Positions 1-11,619 of a stretch of DNA of 64,000 bases are shown in pieces. Made by a program: the position numbers and the translations under genes. The notes below the pieces were generated by a model. That model saw nothing but the letters and a program-made list of their open reading frames with translations, was not told the DNA's origin and searched no databases. The stretch's first letter is position 1; every line of letters starts with the position of its first letter. Source of the stretch: Isoetes taiwanensis (lineage: Eukaryota; Streptophyta; Lycopodiopsida; Isoetales; Isoetaceae); contig JAJEKV010000002.1 in assembly GCA_021234155.1 (NCBI GenBank), positions 31,195,234 through 31,259,233 on the forward strand. Direction: 5' to 3'.

Positions 1-312
1 ACCGGGCTCTCTTGTCCTTCCAACAAGTCCTGAGTCGTTGCGAGCTCATCACCACAGCGTAAGCCAACTGCGGGAGCCAAGTGTCGCCCATGTTGACCAC
101 CTTCTGGAAATAGACAATGTGCCTATCGAGGGCCGCATGCTACAGGGGCATGAATCATGTCTCCTGCAACAAGATCTGATATGGAACTTAGGGTTTGACG
201 CCAAGTGCCCGCGTCAAAAATGCCTTCTGGCCCTGCTCTAAGTCGTTCCAAGTCGCCAAAGACACCACTGGGCTCCACACCTCGACCCCATACAAAAGAA
301 CTGGCTCGACCA
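1..312. other. unassigned left flank
   Basis: GC-moderate sequence to the left of the gypsy LTR. Only short open frames are present on either strand, and I recognise no protein, RNA gene or repeat in it. It may be older transposon sequence into which the gypsy element inserted. Confidence 0.3.
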
Positions 313-906
313 TGTTTGGGGTGCAGGTTGAGAACTCACCGCAAGGCAGCCCTCGTGAGGACCCTTAGATCAAACGGGAGAATCCGGGAGCTATGCCACA
401 CAGGATTTGCAAAAGAACAAGAAAGAAGAAAAAGAGAGAACAAAATAGAACAATAAGATCACTATAATGAGAACAACTCCTTGATGTCAATGAAGATACA
501 TGAGCTCTCGCAATCGAGAGAAAACAGAAGTGAGACAAGACCCAAAACTCATCTAAAAACTCATGTGCTAGCTCTACTCATATATATAGTACAATGGCCT
601 TTGGCCCAATATAGACACTCGACTGATTTGGTCTTGCCGACTCACGGAAGAAGGCGATTTGCGAGAATCTTTGGCGGTGCCTCTTGAAATGCACGAAATC
701 ACGTTGATCTCGCGATCTTTGGCGGTGGCGGGCCGTCACTTGTGCAGGCGCCTCCTCTTGGTAGCGGCGCGGTCTTTGGCTTGCGTGGTGCAGCTGCTTG
801 GTCTTCTGCGGGCCTTTGACGGCCCGACCGTGCGATTGCGGATCCTTAGCCTTGACCTGGTCCGTCGTGTGCATGAATAGTCTGTACGGGATGTACAGGA
901 CTAACA
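313..906 (-). repeat. 3' LTR of the gypsy element
   Basis: About 594 bp beginning TGTTTGGGG and ending GACTAACA on the plus strand, so it has TG...CA ends. It matches 10870-11444 throughout, including the shared stretch around CATATATATAGTACAATGG. Many point differences separate the two copies, indicating substantial age. The left boundary is placed where similarity to the other LTR starts. Confidence 0.8.
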
Positions 907-920
907 CTCCCCACCAAATG
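907..920 (-). promoter_or_regulatory. polypurine tract of the gypsy element
   Basis: Read on the minus strand, the bases immediately upstream of the 3' LTR are CATTTGGTGGGGAG, a purine-rich tract directly abutting the LTR start TGTTAGTCC. This is the position of a plus-strand priming site in an LTR retrotransposon and fixes the element's orientation. Confidence 0.6.
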
Positions 921-2777
921 ACACTCGGGCGAAGAAAAGGAGGAAGTGTTTCTGATGGCGGGAACCCGGCAGTTTGAAAGTCATCCTCACGGGAATGAGG
1001 GCGAAGCGCCATTGTGGTAATTACCAATGAGATCTGGCGTACTTGAAGAGCTTGGAGTGGTGAGCCCAAGTGCGGGATGAGCATCAATGAGAAAACGGGC
1101 GTACCATGTCTTCAAAGGGCGGTATGTGCTTCCGGCGGTACAAAGCGGCATTCCATGAGAGACAGTCACGGAGTCAAAGCGGCGGTGGCATTCAAGTTTG
1201 CAATAAAGATAGATAGGGCAATTGCCCGATTGAAGCGAGCTGGCGGGGAGGCACAGAAGCGACACAAAAAGCACAGCGGCGGTGGGCCCGAAAGGATCCG
1301 GTGAGGTGGCGGCATTCTTCAAAAGGTATCAAGGCCATGGGCGGCATGAGGTGGCGTGTGCCAACCACGCTCATTGGCAATATATATCAATTTCTATTGT
1401 GGTCAAAAGTGGCACCATCCTTCGGTCTGGCGTCGACAAAGCGTGGATCCCGGTGAGATCAGGAAATCGAGGAGGAGTCCACCCGGTATGGCCTTCCGGG
1501 ACCTTTGTCCAAAAGGGAAGGCGTCGGTCGGTGAAAACCTTGGCGTGGAGGGACACCCGGTGAAGCATATGGAGATGGAGCCATGCGGTGGTGGCGTGGG
1601 CTGCCGAGGCACGCTCCACGAATTACCGTTACAAGGTGCGGATCAAGAGCTTGGCACCACCGGTCCCAATGTCGAGGGCGGTATGAGTATAGCCGGAGGG
1701 GCTATCCCAACCCGTGGGCATGGTCTTGCTATCGGAAAGGAACGCAGATTGATTGTAGCTTTGCTAAGTCTTTGCGCATATAAATTTGGGCAAGCGGAAG
1801 ATCCTCCTGGATGCGCTAGATTCTTCGCCGCCTTGTTCGGCGTTTGGGTTTGCCATAGAGGTAAGTGATGAGCAAGCTCATGCATGTAGTCCTCTCCAAG
1901 AGTGTGAGACTTATCATGATCTTTTAAATACGGGTTGGTATCCAATAACACCCAGTGAGCCTGTGGGTCGCCCCGAAAGGTTCGATGTGGCCCATCTCGG
2001 AATTTGTCTTGCGTATCGGCCGGATAGAAGTCATGAAAGATGTCGCCATGGTGAACAACTTTCGGAAGGTGATCAAATCGGGGTCTTCCGCGATGGATGA
2101 GGTCGAAGATTAAGAGTGCCGCAGTAAACCTTTGTCTTCAAGCGAAAGGTCGGCCAAATCACGAGAAAATCCTCAACTGCCGGTTGGGCATCGACCTAAC
2201 CATCGGCGGCGTACCGCCCGGAAAGAAAGAGGTGGCGGCGGGCAACCATATAATCGAGTGGCGGAAGGAGTAGCGAAATCCCGTGAAAGGTGGAGGCGAT
2301 ATTAATGTAACCCTCTTGTTTAGTCCAGGCTTCTCGGTATTGAAACGACTTCTTTGAAGAAGTTGATGTTCGAGGTCCAGGTATCGATTGTCCTTTTCGA
2401 GGCGAGAAGGCGTGATTGATCACGGACCGTTTGTGAGGCGTGCCATGTGAAGAGGATTGCCCGGGTATGGAGTTGAAGCGTGGCAATCTCTGCGTCATCA
2501 ATGATCTTCTGTTTCTTAGCCTCCGTAAGTTGATCACGGGCGTGGTGGCCCGATCGGCGTGGAAAGCTGATTTTCTAAAGAAGTGATTATTCGAGCATCG
2601 TATTTGTAAGGTCATGGACTTGATTGGTGTAACTTTGAAAAGCTCTGTATCTGAGGGTGTTAAGTTTGGCAAGATCTTTATCCTTGTCGCCCGGGGAGGT
2701 TATCACGGGCCTTGACTGCTCTAGCAATTCTGAATGGTGGATTGCAAGCGAGCTTTGATGATCAACCAAGCGGTACG
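921..2777 (-). other. gypsy 3' internal region, non-coding or eroded
   Basis: Internal element sequence between the extra ORF and the 3' LTR. Several short open frames exist on both strands (for example minus 2196-2672) but none has recognisable motifs. It probably includes the decayed C-terminal part of the extra ORF and 3' untranslated sequence. Confidence 0.35.
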
Positions 2778-3793
2778 TTACGATCGTGTCTGCGTCTTGA
2801 GATCCTCACGGGCCCGTAAGAGAGCCTCATGCTTTTCCTGAAGTTTGTCTTCCAGGGACTGAACTTGCATGTTGGCAACTTGAAGATCCCTGTGAACAGC
2901 TTCCGATGCCTCCAGGGATGCTTGAACTCCATTCATGAGAACTTCTTGGGATTCTTGTAACTTAAGGACAACGGCTTGAACATCCTGCTGGTATTGATAC
3001 AGGAGCTGGCGAGGATGTGGAGGTGCTGGGCCCTGTCGTTGCCGTGTTTGTGACGTCTGAGAGACATGATGAGAAGTGGAGGGCATGGATGCTGTGGAGG
3101 AAGAAGAGACAGTGACATGCGTGGCGTTGTGTTGAACATGACCAGGGGAAGAAGGGCGTGAAGTTTCAGCCTGTTGGTTTTGAGGAAGGGAATGAAAGGA
3201 CTGATGAGTGGATGCATGAGAATTGGAAGGGGACCGAGGGATAGGAAGGTAATGACGGATAAGGACTTGAAGATGGGCACCCACCGAGGCTTCAAAGATG
3301 AAGAAGGGCGGCCTTAATGCGATCCACTTCATGAAGAAGTCTGAAGAACAGCATTTGTGGCCAATCAATATTGTGAGGAGAGTGGATGGCCATGATAATA
3401 ACATTATAGAACTGTTTATTGATATGGGTATTCTTGATGGAATACCCAAGGAATTTCCGCCACAGAAACTTGACAAAAGTGTCGTAGGGCTTGGCAATGT
3501 TGGTGAGGCGTGCATGTTGGCTTGATAAGAACCGCACCAAACTCAATGACATCCCAGGTCACGTAAAAGCGGTCAAGATAAAGAAGGTCTTTTAAAGGAA
3601 CGTGGAATACCTCGAAAATCGAGTTTGAGTAAGCAAAATGGTGGTGCCATGTCGACCATGGTGGCGTAACCTTAGAAGTGTTGATGATATGAGCGACAAA
3701 GCGCTTCAATTGCTTTCGGATTGGGTGCGGGGAGTTCTTGTGTGGAGAATTCTTAAAGTCCACGGTGTTCGCCACTTCACGACTTCGGACCAA
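2778..3793 (-). pseudogene. extra ORF of the gypsy element with coiled-coil C terminus
   Basis: Three overlapping minus-strand frames (3416-3793, 3292-3552, 2778-3515) read as one broken protein of roughly 330 residues located after integrase. The N-terminal part looks globular, with aromatic-rich stretches such as FVAHIINTSKVTPPWSTW. It is followed by a Ser/Pro/Gln/His-rich linker and a strongly heptad-like tail with segments such as SLEDKLQEKHEALLRARED. I do not recognise the family. Additional ORFs of unknown role downstream of pol are known in some plant gypsy lineages, and this looks like one of them. It has the same strand as gag-pol. The frameshifts make it non-functional here. Confidence 0.5.
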
Positions 3794-4927
3794 CGGCGCT
3801 TCACGAAAAGGTGGGAGTGGAGAATATCCGCGGACTCAAAAGAGCCGGATCCCTTGGAGCGAAGCTTTTGAAGTTGAGGAAATTTGGGTCACGATACCAT
3901 GGCAAAGAGCGTCGGAAAGGAACGTAAAGAATCGGTCTTGAAGCCGGAGACGGAGAAGCGGAAGGAAAAGGATGGACGAAAAGTTTTTAGAGGGCGCTAA
4001 GTGTTTGTGAAGGGCATTATGAGAAGGAAGCGGCGACCGATTGATGATGCCAGTGGCGATAGATCTGAAGGAGTCGATTGAGAGGCAAAAATTTGGCTAA
4101 GTCCCCAAACGGTTAAGGGAGAAGCAATGAACGGTGGAGATGAGGCGTAAATGAACGATCGGATGTGGCAAATGTGGCGAAGGTACACATATTAATGTTC
4201 GGCGGACGTGAAAAGAAGGAATGTCATTTAATGCGGCAACTCGAAGTAGGATATCATAAAAAAAGAATGTGTCGAACCGGGACCTTGGCTAGATATGCGG
4301 CGGGAGAAAAAGATTCCCAAATTAGAAACAAGTCTTGCATTGCAACCACGCTCTACGACTTGTCGATTGGTCCACGTCGGCATGAGTCCCGTCCGGTTGG
4401 GCTATATAAGACGAGCAATGGGCGAAGGCAGACACCCTTAAGCGGCGATGAGTATGGCGTCGTCACGGTTTTGAGCGAGAATCAAGCAATGCCTAGCAAT
4501 TGCGGGGGAATGGATCACTGCAAGATGAATCTATGCGGACCTCTGGGAAATGCCACAACAACTGGCATCCCTATGGATGGGCTGGTGCGGTGGGATGGTG
4601 AAAGCATCCGACCCTCGACCAACCCCATGGAAGTGGTGGTGCATCTGCTACCCGGGATCCGGGCAGAACTACTACCATATCCTCGCATCACCTCTGCTCC
4701 AAACCTAGAGTAGGGGTTTTAACTTAGGATTTTGTATATAGGGCTCTACGCCCATAGAGCTCTGCTCATAGCGGAAGATAGTGGGCTAGGCTCACATTTT
4801 GTAATTTGCCTCTAGTAATATAAATATGCCGCTTTTAGTCACTATTTGTGGTGTCGAACTTTGTGGTGCATCTTGTGTAGAACTCATATGCGTAGGCGTC
4901 GTATGAAATTGCTTAAGGCGAAAGCCA
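3794..4927. other. gypsy spacer between integrase and extra ORF
   Basis: About 1.1 kb inside the element. A plus-strand frame at 4165-4713 is open for 182 codons but starts with GTG, runs antisense to the element and shows no family resemblance, so I do not call it a gene. On the minus strand a TATATTTATATTAC stretch near 4810-4825 could be a promoter for the extra ORF, but that is conjecture. Confidence 0.3.
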
Positions 4928-5796
4928 TTAACGAGTAGGTAATGGAGTGCCATCTATCTCGGCCGGCTTGAAAATCTTGGGTTGAACAACTTGAATAATT
5001 TGATAAGGACCAAGCCACTGAACTTTAACTTGCGGGAAAATTTTTGTAACGAGAATCATAAAGAAGAACCAAATCACCTTCTTTGAATGTTTTTGTCTTA
5101 AGGCGTTTGTCATGTAACGATTTAACCAAATTGTTGTCCATGAAGAACACGAATGTAAGCATCGGCGCTAAGTTCATCAATTGTTCCAATTGATAAACCC
5201 GTTCCTTGAGTGCAGCAGGGGGATTATGTGCTGTAGCAAGTTGGAAACGGAGAGTCAGAAGAATATATTCAAAGGGCATAAGAGCTTCTTGACCATAAAC
5301 CAATTTGAAAGGAGTGTGGCCGTAGCAATTTTAAAACTTCGTATTGTAAGCCCAAAGAAACGGTAGGCAACTTGTCTTGCCAATCATGCGAAGCATCACA
5401 AATTTTCTTGAGAACGGTGATGAGTGTTTTGTTGGTACTTTTCACCAATCCATTCCCTTGAGGATAGTAAGGTGTACTCTTCTTGTGTTGAATGTGAAGA
5501 TAGTCCGTCGGCTCCTTGATGGTATGATTAACAAAATGCATACGATCACTAACAAGTTCCGTGGGACAACCGCAAAGCAGCGTGATGATGTGCGTGTAGA
5601 AAACCCCAGGCTGTGCTTGGCGGCGGTGTTGTCTAGAAGTGCACAAGCTTCCGCCCATTTGGTAGCATAATCCGTGATGACGAAATATAGCGAACGCGGG
5701 TGTGCCGTGCCGTGGGTCCATGGGCCCCACAAAGTCCATTCCCATTTGCTTGAAGGGAAGTGGCGTGGCGGCCGGCGTCAGCGGAAGAAGCGTCAC
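4928..5796 (-). pseudogene. gypsy integrase (frameshifted)
   Basis: Minus-strand frames 5269-5796, 5025-5303 and 4928-5113 join into an integrase core plus C-terminal domain. The core shows the first catalytic Asp in MGMDFVGP and the second in LVSDRMHF. The third, normally Glu in the GNGQ-E-STNK context, reads as Lys in QGNGLVKSTNK, a single G-to-A change that should abolish catalysis. Downstream come the conserved MVYGQEALMPFE and the C-terminal LGPYQIIQV pattern typical of gypsy integrases. It would have inserted the cDNA into host DNA. Frameshifts plus the lost Glu make it dead. Confidence 0.82.
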
Positions 5797-6064
5797 GCGG
5801 GCGTGGGCTTTCCCACGGTGACGAGGGCGTCACACGTCGCGCGGCATAAGCGTGGGCATCTTTGAAGAGAGCGTGGGCGAAATATCACGCCAAAAGAATT
5901 TTGCGTCCGTGGGCGTCACCACTAAAATGACCACCACCAAGCCATGTCATGGGCTTGTCGAACAATCTCGGGCACCTCATGAGGGAGGACACAACGACGG
6001 GAGGACCATGTCTTTGCAGCGTTTGTATAAGTGGCTTTTAAACCATGGTATAGTCCCCGACTTC

Positions 6065-6448
6065 TCAAGCCCCGGCGGCGGGAGGAGCGAAGCTTGTCCG
6101 AGAGAGCGTCGGATCTTCCGGAGGAAGAGCACCAATGAGAAGGTATTGCTGAAAGTTGTGAAACCAATGGGGCGTGGCCGTGACCAGGAACAATTGAGCG
6201 TCTGGAAAGGCGTCGAAAAACACCGTGGAGGAATCATCCGGGTGTGGATTGCACCACATGAGACTTGCACCCTTTATGAACAATTTCGAAGGAGCGAATT
6301 CTTGCAGAAGAAGGACCCAACGAGCAATTCTACCCGTGGGCGTGGCTTTGTTGATTAAATAAAGAAGAGCTTGATGATCAACAAAGAACTTGATCTGGCT
6401 TCCCAACAAATAATGACGGAAACGTTGGACACGAAAAACTAAGCCCAA
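6065..6448 (-). pseudogene. gypsy RNase H domain (fragment)
   Basis: The frame contains FFVDHQALLYLINKATPTGR followed by IARWVLLLQEF. This is the characteristic end of the plant gypsy RNase H (pattern VDH-AL-YL-NK...GR-ARW-L-L-EF). It follows the reverse transcriptase on the minus strand. The upstream half is degraded, and the domain then runs toward the integrase after a spacer. Confidence 0.75.
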
Positions 6449-6819
6449 GGCTTCCCGCCGTGGCGAGTAGTTGCGCTCAGCAGATTGAGGTTCCGGTATA
6501 GCGAATCCGGTTTATCCGGTATTGCTCATCATAGGCCTGAGAAAGAAACGGCACCAATGGCAAAAAGAGACATCAACATGAGCGTGGAAAGGTTTGTCCC
6601 ATTGAGGAGGAACAAGTCCAGAGGGCACGGTAAATGCGGTTTCAACTTCGAAAACGGCTTCGGCAGGGGATTCCAAGCCCAAGTGGATTCATCACCCGTG
6701 AGTTTATGAATGGGATCGACAATAGTTTGCAAGTCCGAGAATGAAAGTGGAATAGTAATTAACCTTACCCGGGGAAGGAACGTGTCTCTTTGATATTAGG
6801 CGATTGCTTGAGCCTTGAT

Positions 6820-7280
6820 TACACAACTAATTTTAGCGGGGATCTGTGATGCCATCTTTACTTACCACATGACCCAAAAGAACACACGAGGTGGCGCGAG
6901 AAAGTGCACTTCTCGGGATTGAGACTAATGCGATTCATCACACTTTTTGAAAGACAAGCTCCAACTTCTCCAAGTGATCATCCATGGAGTCAGGGCTGAA
7001 AACTCATCTTGAAAGATCACGGAGAAAAGGTTTATCCTTCATATAGTCTTGAAAGGCGAGAGCATGATCTTGTTGAAAAGGTTGAAGGAGAGTTTGACAA
7101 ACCAAAAGGGACCACCTTGTAGGCAAAAGTGCCCCGGGGGTGGTGAAGGTAGTTTTGAGTTGATCTTCTTTCTTGATAGAAATTTGATTGTACCAGAAAA
7201 CCATCCATGAAAGAGTACATCTCATGACCCGGCAACTTCTTCAAGAACACAGTGCGTGAAGGGAAGCGGAAAGTGATCAC
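6820..7280 (-). pseudogene. gypsy reverse transcriptase (eroded)
   Basis: Two overlapping minus-strand frames (7032-7280, 7004-7225) and their continuation show RT blocks in order: YSFMDGF (the FxDxxSGY-type block), TFAYKVVPFGLSNSPSTF, then SMDDHLEKLELVFQK and ISLNPEKCTF. The catalytic YLDD block expected just before the DDHL segment is not readable (the frame runs FLRDLSR straight into VFSP), so the active site is lost or displaced by indels. This enzyme would copy the element RNA into DNA. Confidence 0.8.
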
Positions 7281-7412
7281 GCTCCGTAGCTTGATTGAGT
7301 TTTTTTAGTCCACATAAACTTGAATCTTACCATTGTGTTTGAGAGCAATGGCGATGGGGCTCACCCATTCGGTGTTTGACCTCATAAATCGGGCCGGTTA
7401 GCTAAGAGTTTG

Positions 7413-7850
7413 TCAATTTCGGCCTTGACTTCGGTCACGGTAATTTGGGTTGAGCTCATTGTCGTTGCTAGATGGGGCGTGCATCGGGTTTTGGTAGGAA
7501 TGGTGAGTTCCCCAACTCTTTTTGATACCTCGAAGGTCTTTGTAGCTCAAGCAAAATATGTTTGAACTTCTTGAACAATCGTCTGTAACGCGTGCTTTAT
7601 AGGTGGAAGGAAGATTAGCGACTAAAAGCGGACCCGGTTGATTGTTACCAATGTCCACTATTTCCACCCGGTGGAGTTTGAATATGAGGAACAACCTCCG
7701 TGTCCTGAACGATGGCGGGGAGGTTGAAGCATGGCCGAGGAGGTCTGCGGCATTTTGAGTGGTGAAGAAAAGAGGCTGGCGAGTGTCATCAAGCAAGGAT
7801 TGCTTCATGGCGGCATGAACATCGGCGTCTCCAAAGCGGGGTGGTGTCAT
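7413..7850 (-). pseudogene. gypsy protease-RT linker region
   Basis: The frame includes VEIVDIGNNQPGPLLVANLP and, further on, FCLSYKDLRGI. The latter resembles the FAWSYKDMPG-like motif preceding RT in many plant gypsy polyproteins, and the former the VDIG...-LS--YK segment before it. It carries no enzymatic domain of its own, but its position between protease and RT supports one continuous, now frameshifted, pol. Confidence 0.6.
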
Positions 7851-7898
7851 GAAAAATGATCAAGGCGTTGAATACGATTGCGAGGAAGCGGGTAAGGG

Positions 7899-8485
7899 TC
7901 AAAGAGAGCAACCACGGCTGGTCACGATCGGCGTCATCTCACCCCAAGGATCGGCATACTCGTGGGTAGGATGAGAGAGCGATCCATTTGGAGGAGCTTG
8001 AACATGATAAATGTTTTGTGCTTCTTCGAGTCGATTGTCGAAGATGGAAGGTTCAGCATTCTCGACAGAGATCAATTTGCCAGTTTCTAGATCCATGGTG
8101 GCATTGAGATGTCCATCAGTGATAACAAGTTGGTCCATGGCCCAAGAATGAATACTCTTAGCTTGGCGGAGAAAAAGGTCGTCCAACCGGCATTTCATAA
8201 TCACCGGGATCTTCTCCAGCTTTTCCAAACCCCGAATTCCAAAGGGAATTTGAGATCACCAATGCTGATATGGAGAAGAGGAGTGACACCTTGGGGGCGC
8301 GTGATATGGCCATTAGCCAACTTGATGTCATAGGGGGCACGGTATAATTGTTTGATGCCCAATTGCTTTTGGAGCTTATCAGTAATAAGATTGACAGCAC
8401 TACCACCATCAATTTGAACATGATTGATATCTTTGATTGCCCACCGGGCATGCACCGTGGGTGTTGAGGTCGCATAGCAGCTCAA
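7899..8485 (-). pseudogene. gypsy aspartic protease
   Basis: Minus frame 8201-8485 contains VQIDGGSAVNLITDKLQKQL, the DGGSxxNLI form of the retropepsin active site seen in several plant gypsy groups, followed by IKLANGHITRPQGV and a second hydrophobic half. Frame 7899-8228 continues it (PVIMKCRLDDLFLRQ). The enzyme would cleave the gag-pol polyprotein. A frameshift near 8210 splits it. Confidence 0.72.
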
Positions 8486-9128
8486 TCAGAACCGTGGGAA
8501 GAGGTAACCCGATCTTTGAGAGCCGGACGAGTTTCAAAATGGTGGCCGAGCTCAAAGGAATCTTGATCTTGGCAAGTTCTTCCTGAAGTTCCAAAGAAAC
8601 ATGAGAAAAGGGGGTCCGCGAGGTCGATTGGGCCCGGAGTCTGTGGTAAAGAAGGAGAGACTTCTTTGAGAAGCTCTATTTCAAAGCAGTAATATTTGGA
8701 TACGGTGGAGAGCGGGCACCGGTGGATGATGACGGCCTTGTGACGCCGGCGAGCTTCGAGTGGTGGCGTGGACATTGGCCAATGTCGACCTTCCACGGCG
8801 GCATGAGTTTCGAATACTTTGTCTCACTTTTAGGCATGCCATGAGGCATGAGTTTGTCAAGATCGGTAGCGAAGTGAACTTTTTATCATCTTCATGCGGG
8901 GATTTGTTTCCACAACAAAAACGGGTTCGCGTGGTCGTGAGGGATGATGGTCAAAGGGCGTGAAGCCTGTGTGTGGCGTGAGACCGCACTCCAACCCAAT
9001 TGACCTTTCTTTGGACGGAGGGTTGAGAGCCCGATAAATCTCCTCTTGAGCTTGTTGATCCATAGGATTGGAGGTAGATGCAACTTCTTCGAGGTCGCCG
9101 TTGTTGAGGCGGCGGAAGTCGGGCTTCC
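8486..9128 (-). other. gypsy gag-protease junction
   Basis: Internal element sequence with short minus-strand frames (8482-8796, 8857-9165) that plausibly belong to the end of gag and the start of pol. One carries EEIYRALNPPSKERSIGL. No domain is recognisable. Confidence 0.35.
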
Positions 9129-9764
9129 TCAAAACAGATTCGGGGCCTTGTTTACCATTGGCCACCCACGCTTGATAAGCCGAAGAAGCGTCTGGAAGCG
9201 GGCTGAGTTGAGCCCGAAGTTGGACTTAAACTTGAGGAAGTTGAGGACACGCCGTGGTGGTGTGACCCCATTCATGACAATGATAACATTGAGCCTTTGA
9301 AGGATCAAAGGGAGGACCCGTTGCCTTGTCCCCGTGGGCTGGCCCGAGATTGCTGCGTTTGTTGATACCGAGGGTTGTTGAGTTTGATATTGTAGAGGCG
9401 GATATGACCGTTTGTTGTTGAGGCGTGGTCCGGACTTGAAAGACCATTTTATTCCTAAGGGTGTAGGATGAGAACGAGTGCATTCCTCCGTGGCGTGATT
9501 GCACATATTGCACCTTTTACAGTGAGGAGGTCCATTGGAGGAGTTGCATTCATTTGCTAGATGACCTTGATATTTACAAATATTACACCAGATCTGTGAG
9601 CGTTGTGGATTTGTTTGCTGAGGCTGAACAGAATTCTGTGGAACCATGACGGGGGGCATGAAAGGGAGTTCCGTGAGAGCAACACCTCGAGAAGAAACAT
9701 TGACCGAGTGATTGACCAATTCAATGGCCTGCTCTAGAGACTTTGGACGCAGGTATTCTGTCAT
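9129..9764 (-). pseudogene. gypsy nucleocapsid with zinc knuckles
   Basis: The frame (with the overlapping frame 9226-9513) shows three Cys/His clusters: WCNICKYQGHLANECNS, HCKRCNMCNHATEECTR and CYHCHEWGHTTTACPQ. The last is a CCHC knuckle (CX2CX4HX4C), the first is close to it. Such knuckles bind the element RNA during packaging. It continues gag downstream of the capsid-like part, with a frameshift between them. Confidence 0.75.
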
Positions 9765-9877
9765 GAGTCGAATGGCAGGAGGAAGGCCCTGCAGAAACCA
9801 GACAAGAATCTGGCTTTGCGTGGGGTACTCTGGAGTTTACTGACAAGAATGTGTAGACGGTCCGCAAAAATCCCCGG

Positions 9878-10869
9878 TCAACTCAGGTGGGCTCTTCTTT
9901 GAAGGTCATTGAGTTGCTTGAGAAGAAGTTGATCATCATCGGTGGTGCCATAATGAGAAAGGAATGCTGTTTTCATTTCATGCCAACTTTGTTTCCAGTG
10001 ACTTTTGTTGGCCATTAACCACTGATGAGGGGCGCCTCTGAGCGTGGTCGAAAAGATATGAAATTTGAGTTGTGGCTGCGCATGACTATTCAGAATGGCC
10101 AAGGCTTCAAATTCCTCCATGTGGGCTTGAGCACTCTGATCCAAAGGTTTGCCTTTAGTGTTGCCAAAAGTGGGATAAGTCAGATTCAAATTATGAGTGG
10201 GAGATGAAGGCGGAACTTGAGCATAGACAGATGGATTCGGTGGAGGATATGCAGAAGCATAGAGAGGTGGAACAGCCTGGGGCTGAGAACACGGGGGTGG
10301 AACTGAAAAACCCGGTGGTTCAGAGAAAGTAGCATCTGGTAGGGGAGGACCTTGAGAACCTTCCTCATTAGGCTTGAGATCTGTGAGTTGGTAAACAGTA
10401 AGTGCGTGCTGAAAGGATGGAGAATGCGGAAATTCATAAACGTGGGAAGGGCCAAAGGATACTTGAGGGTAGCCCATCCCAGCTGGAGGTGAAGAAGGTT
10501 GTGATGGCTGAGGGGTGTGGCCTGAAGGGATATGAATATAGGTGCTTTCAGGAGTCTGGAAGTAGTGAGGTGTGGGCTGAACAGGGGTATGGTGTGGAGA
10601 TTGAGGTTGAGAACAATGCCTGCACACAGGTGGAGACCCTGGTCGAGAATGAGCACGAGGGGTAGGAGGTGCCGACTGAGCTCTGGAGCGGACACGACCA
10701 CCCTCAATGTCATAAGCAGTATCATACATATCCCTAACAGCCTCGCTGCCGTTGATGGCGCCCAGCCGAAATGCCGCCGCTTGGCAAAGAAGTTCTTCGT
10801 GAGTGAAACCTCGGCCGAATATGATGGAAAGAAAGGAAAAAAGAAAGATCGTAATCCGGCGCACATGCA
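9878..10869 (-). pseudogene. gypsy gag (capsid region)
   Basis: A long minus-strand frame: a Pro/Ser/His-rich stretch (PTPRAHSRPGSPPVC and onward), then a retrotransposon-gag type segment with AHMEEFEALAILN, FHIFSTTLRGAPHQWL and MKTAFLSHYG, followed by LLKQLNDLQRRAHLS. The W/F pattern with a late -L-L----- repeat matches retrotransposon gag. The open frame runs into the LTR at its N terminus, so the true start is probably downstream of 10870, near FTHEELLCQAAAFRLG. Confidence 0.75.
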
Positions 10870-11444
10870 TGTTTGGGGTCCTGGTTCGAACTCCCGCAAG
10901 ATGGCCCTCTGTGAGGACCCCTTGGATCAAACAGAGAAATCGAGCTATGTCACGGGATTTGCAAAAAGAACAAGAGAGAAGAGAAAAGAGAGAACAATAA
11001 GATCACTATAATGAGAACAACTCCTTGATGTCACGAAGATACATGAGCTCTCCCAATCGAGAGAAAAATGTAAGTGAGACAAGACCCAAAACTCATCTAA
11101 AAACTCATGTGCTAGCTCTACTCATATATATAGTACAATGGCCTTTGGCCCAATATAGACATCGACCGATTTCGGGTGCCGACTCCCCGAAGGCGGCCTG
11201 ATTTGGCGTGAATGCTGGGGTGCCTCTTGAAATGCCTGAAATCACGCCGACGCCGATGTCGGCGGTGACGGGTCGTCACTTGTCCGAAGCCTCTCTTGGG
11301 TAGCGGTCTTTGACCGCGTGGTCCCGCCGCTTGGTCTTCTCAAGGCCTTTGACGACCGACCCGCGCTCGATCGGCAGATCCTTAGCCTTGACCTGTCCGT
11401 CGTGTGATGAATAGTCCCATGCACTGGGATGTGAGACTAATGCA
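10870..11444 (-). repeat. 5' LTR of the gypsy element
   Basis: About 575 bp paired with 313-906, same orientation, TG start and CA end. It contains a CTCATATATATAG stretch (11122-11134) that, read on the minus strand, could serve as the TATA region of the element promoter. I could not recognise a clean tRNA primer-binding site just inside it. Confidence 0.78.
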
Positions 11445-11619
11445 CTGCCTGTAACAAATGTGACCGGTGGCCCCAAATCATACAACTCTGCCTGCGTGAC
11501 TATTGTTTTGCATTGCGTCTGGCGCCTTCCAACCTCGCGGTCACCCGGGCTTAATGGATGCATCCCAATACATTGTGGATCTGAATTCCACCCCGTGTAC
11601 TTGTAGGCGGGTGTGACCC

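Larger units (their letters stand above)
313..11444 (-). mobile_element. decayed Ty3/gypsy LTR retrotransposon
   Basis: An approximately 11.1-kb element on the minus strand, bounded by two similar direct repeats (313-906 and 10870-11444). Read on the minus strand the order is 5' LTR, gag with zinc knuckles, protease, reverse transcriptase, RNase H, integrase, an extra ORF, polypurine tract and 3' LTR. RT and RNase H before integrase is the Ty3/gypsy order. Every ORF is broken by frameshifts and stops, so it cannot move on its own. I see no 5-bp target duplication (flanks GACCA and CTGCC), which fits an old insertion. The exact lineage is not assigned; the roughly 4 kb between integrase and the 3' LTR is unusual and recalls gypsy groups that carry additional ORFs. 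Confidence 0.88.

Noticed and set aside
4165-4713. 182-codon plus-strand open frame inside the gypsy element
   Set aside because: It starts with GTG, runs antisense to the element, and has no domain or codon pattern suggesting a gene.
10186-10899. 237-codon frame overlapping gag on the same strand
   Set aside because: It is the out-of-frame shadow of the Pro/Ser-rich gag; its leucine-rich composition is an artefact of the CCN/TCN codons.
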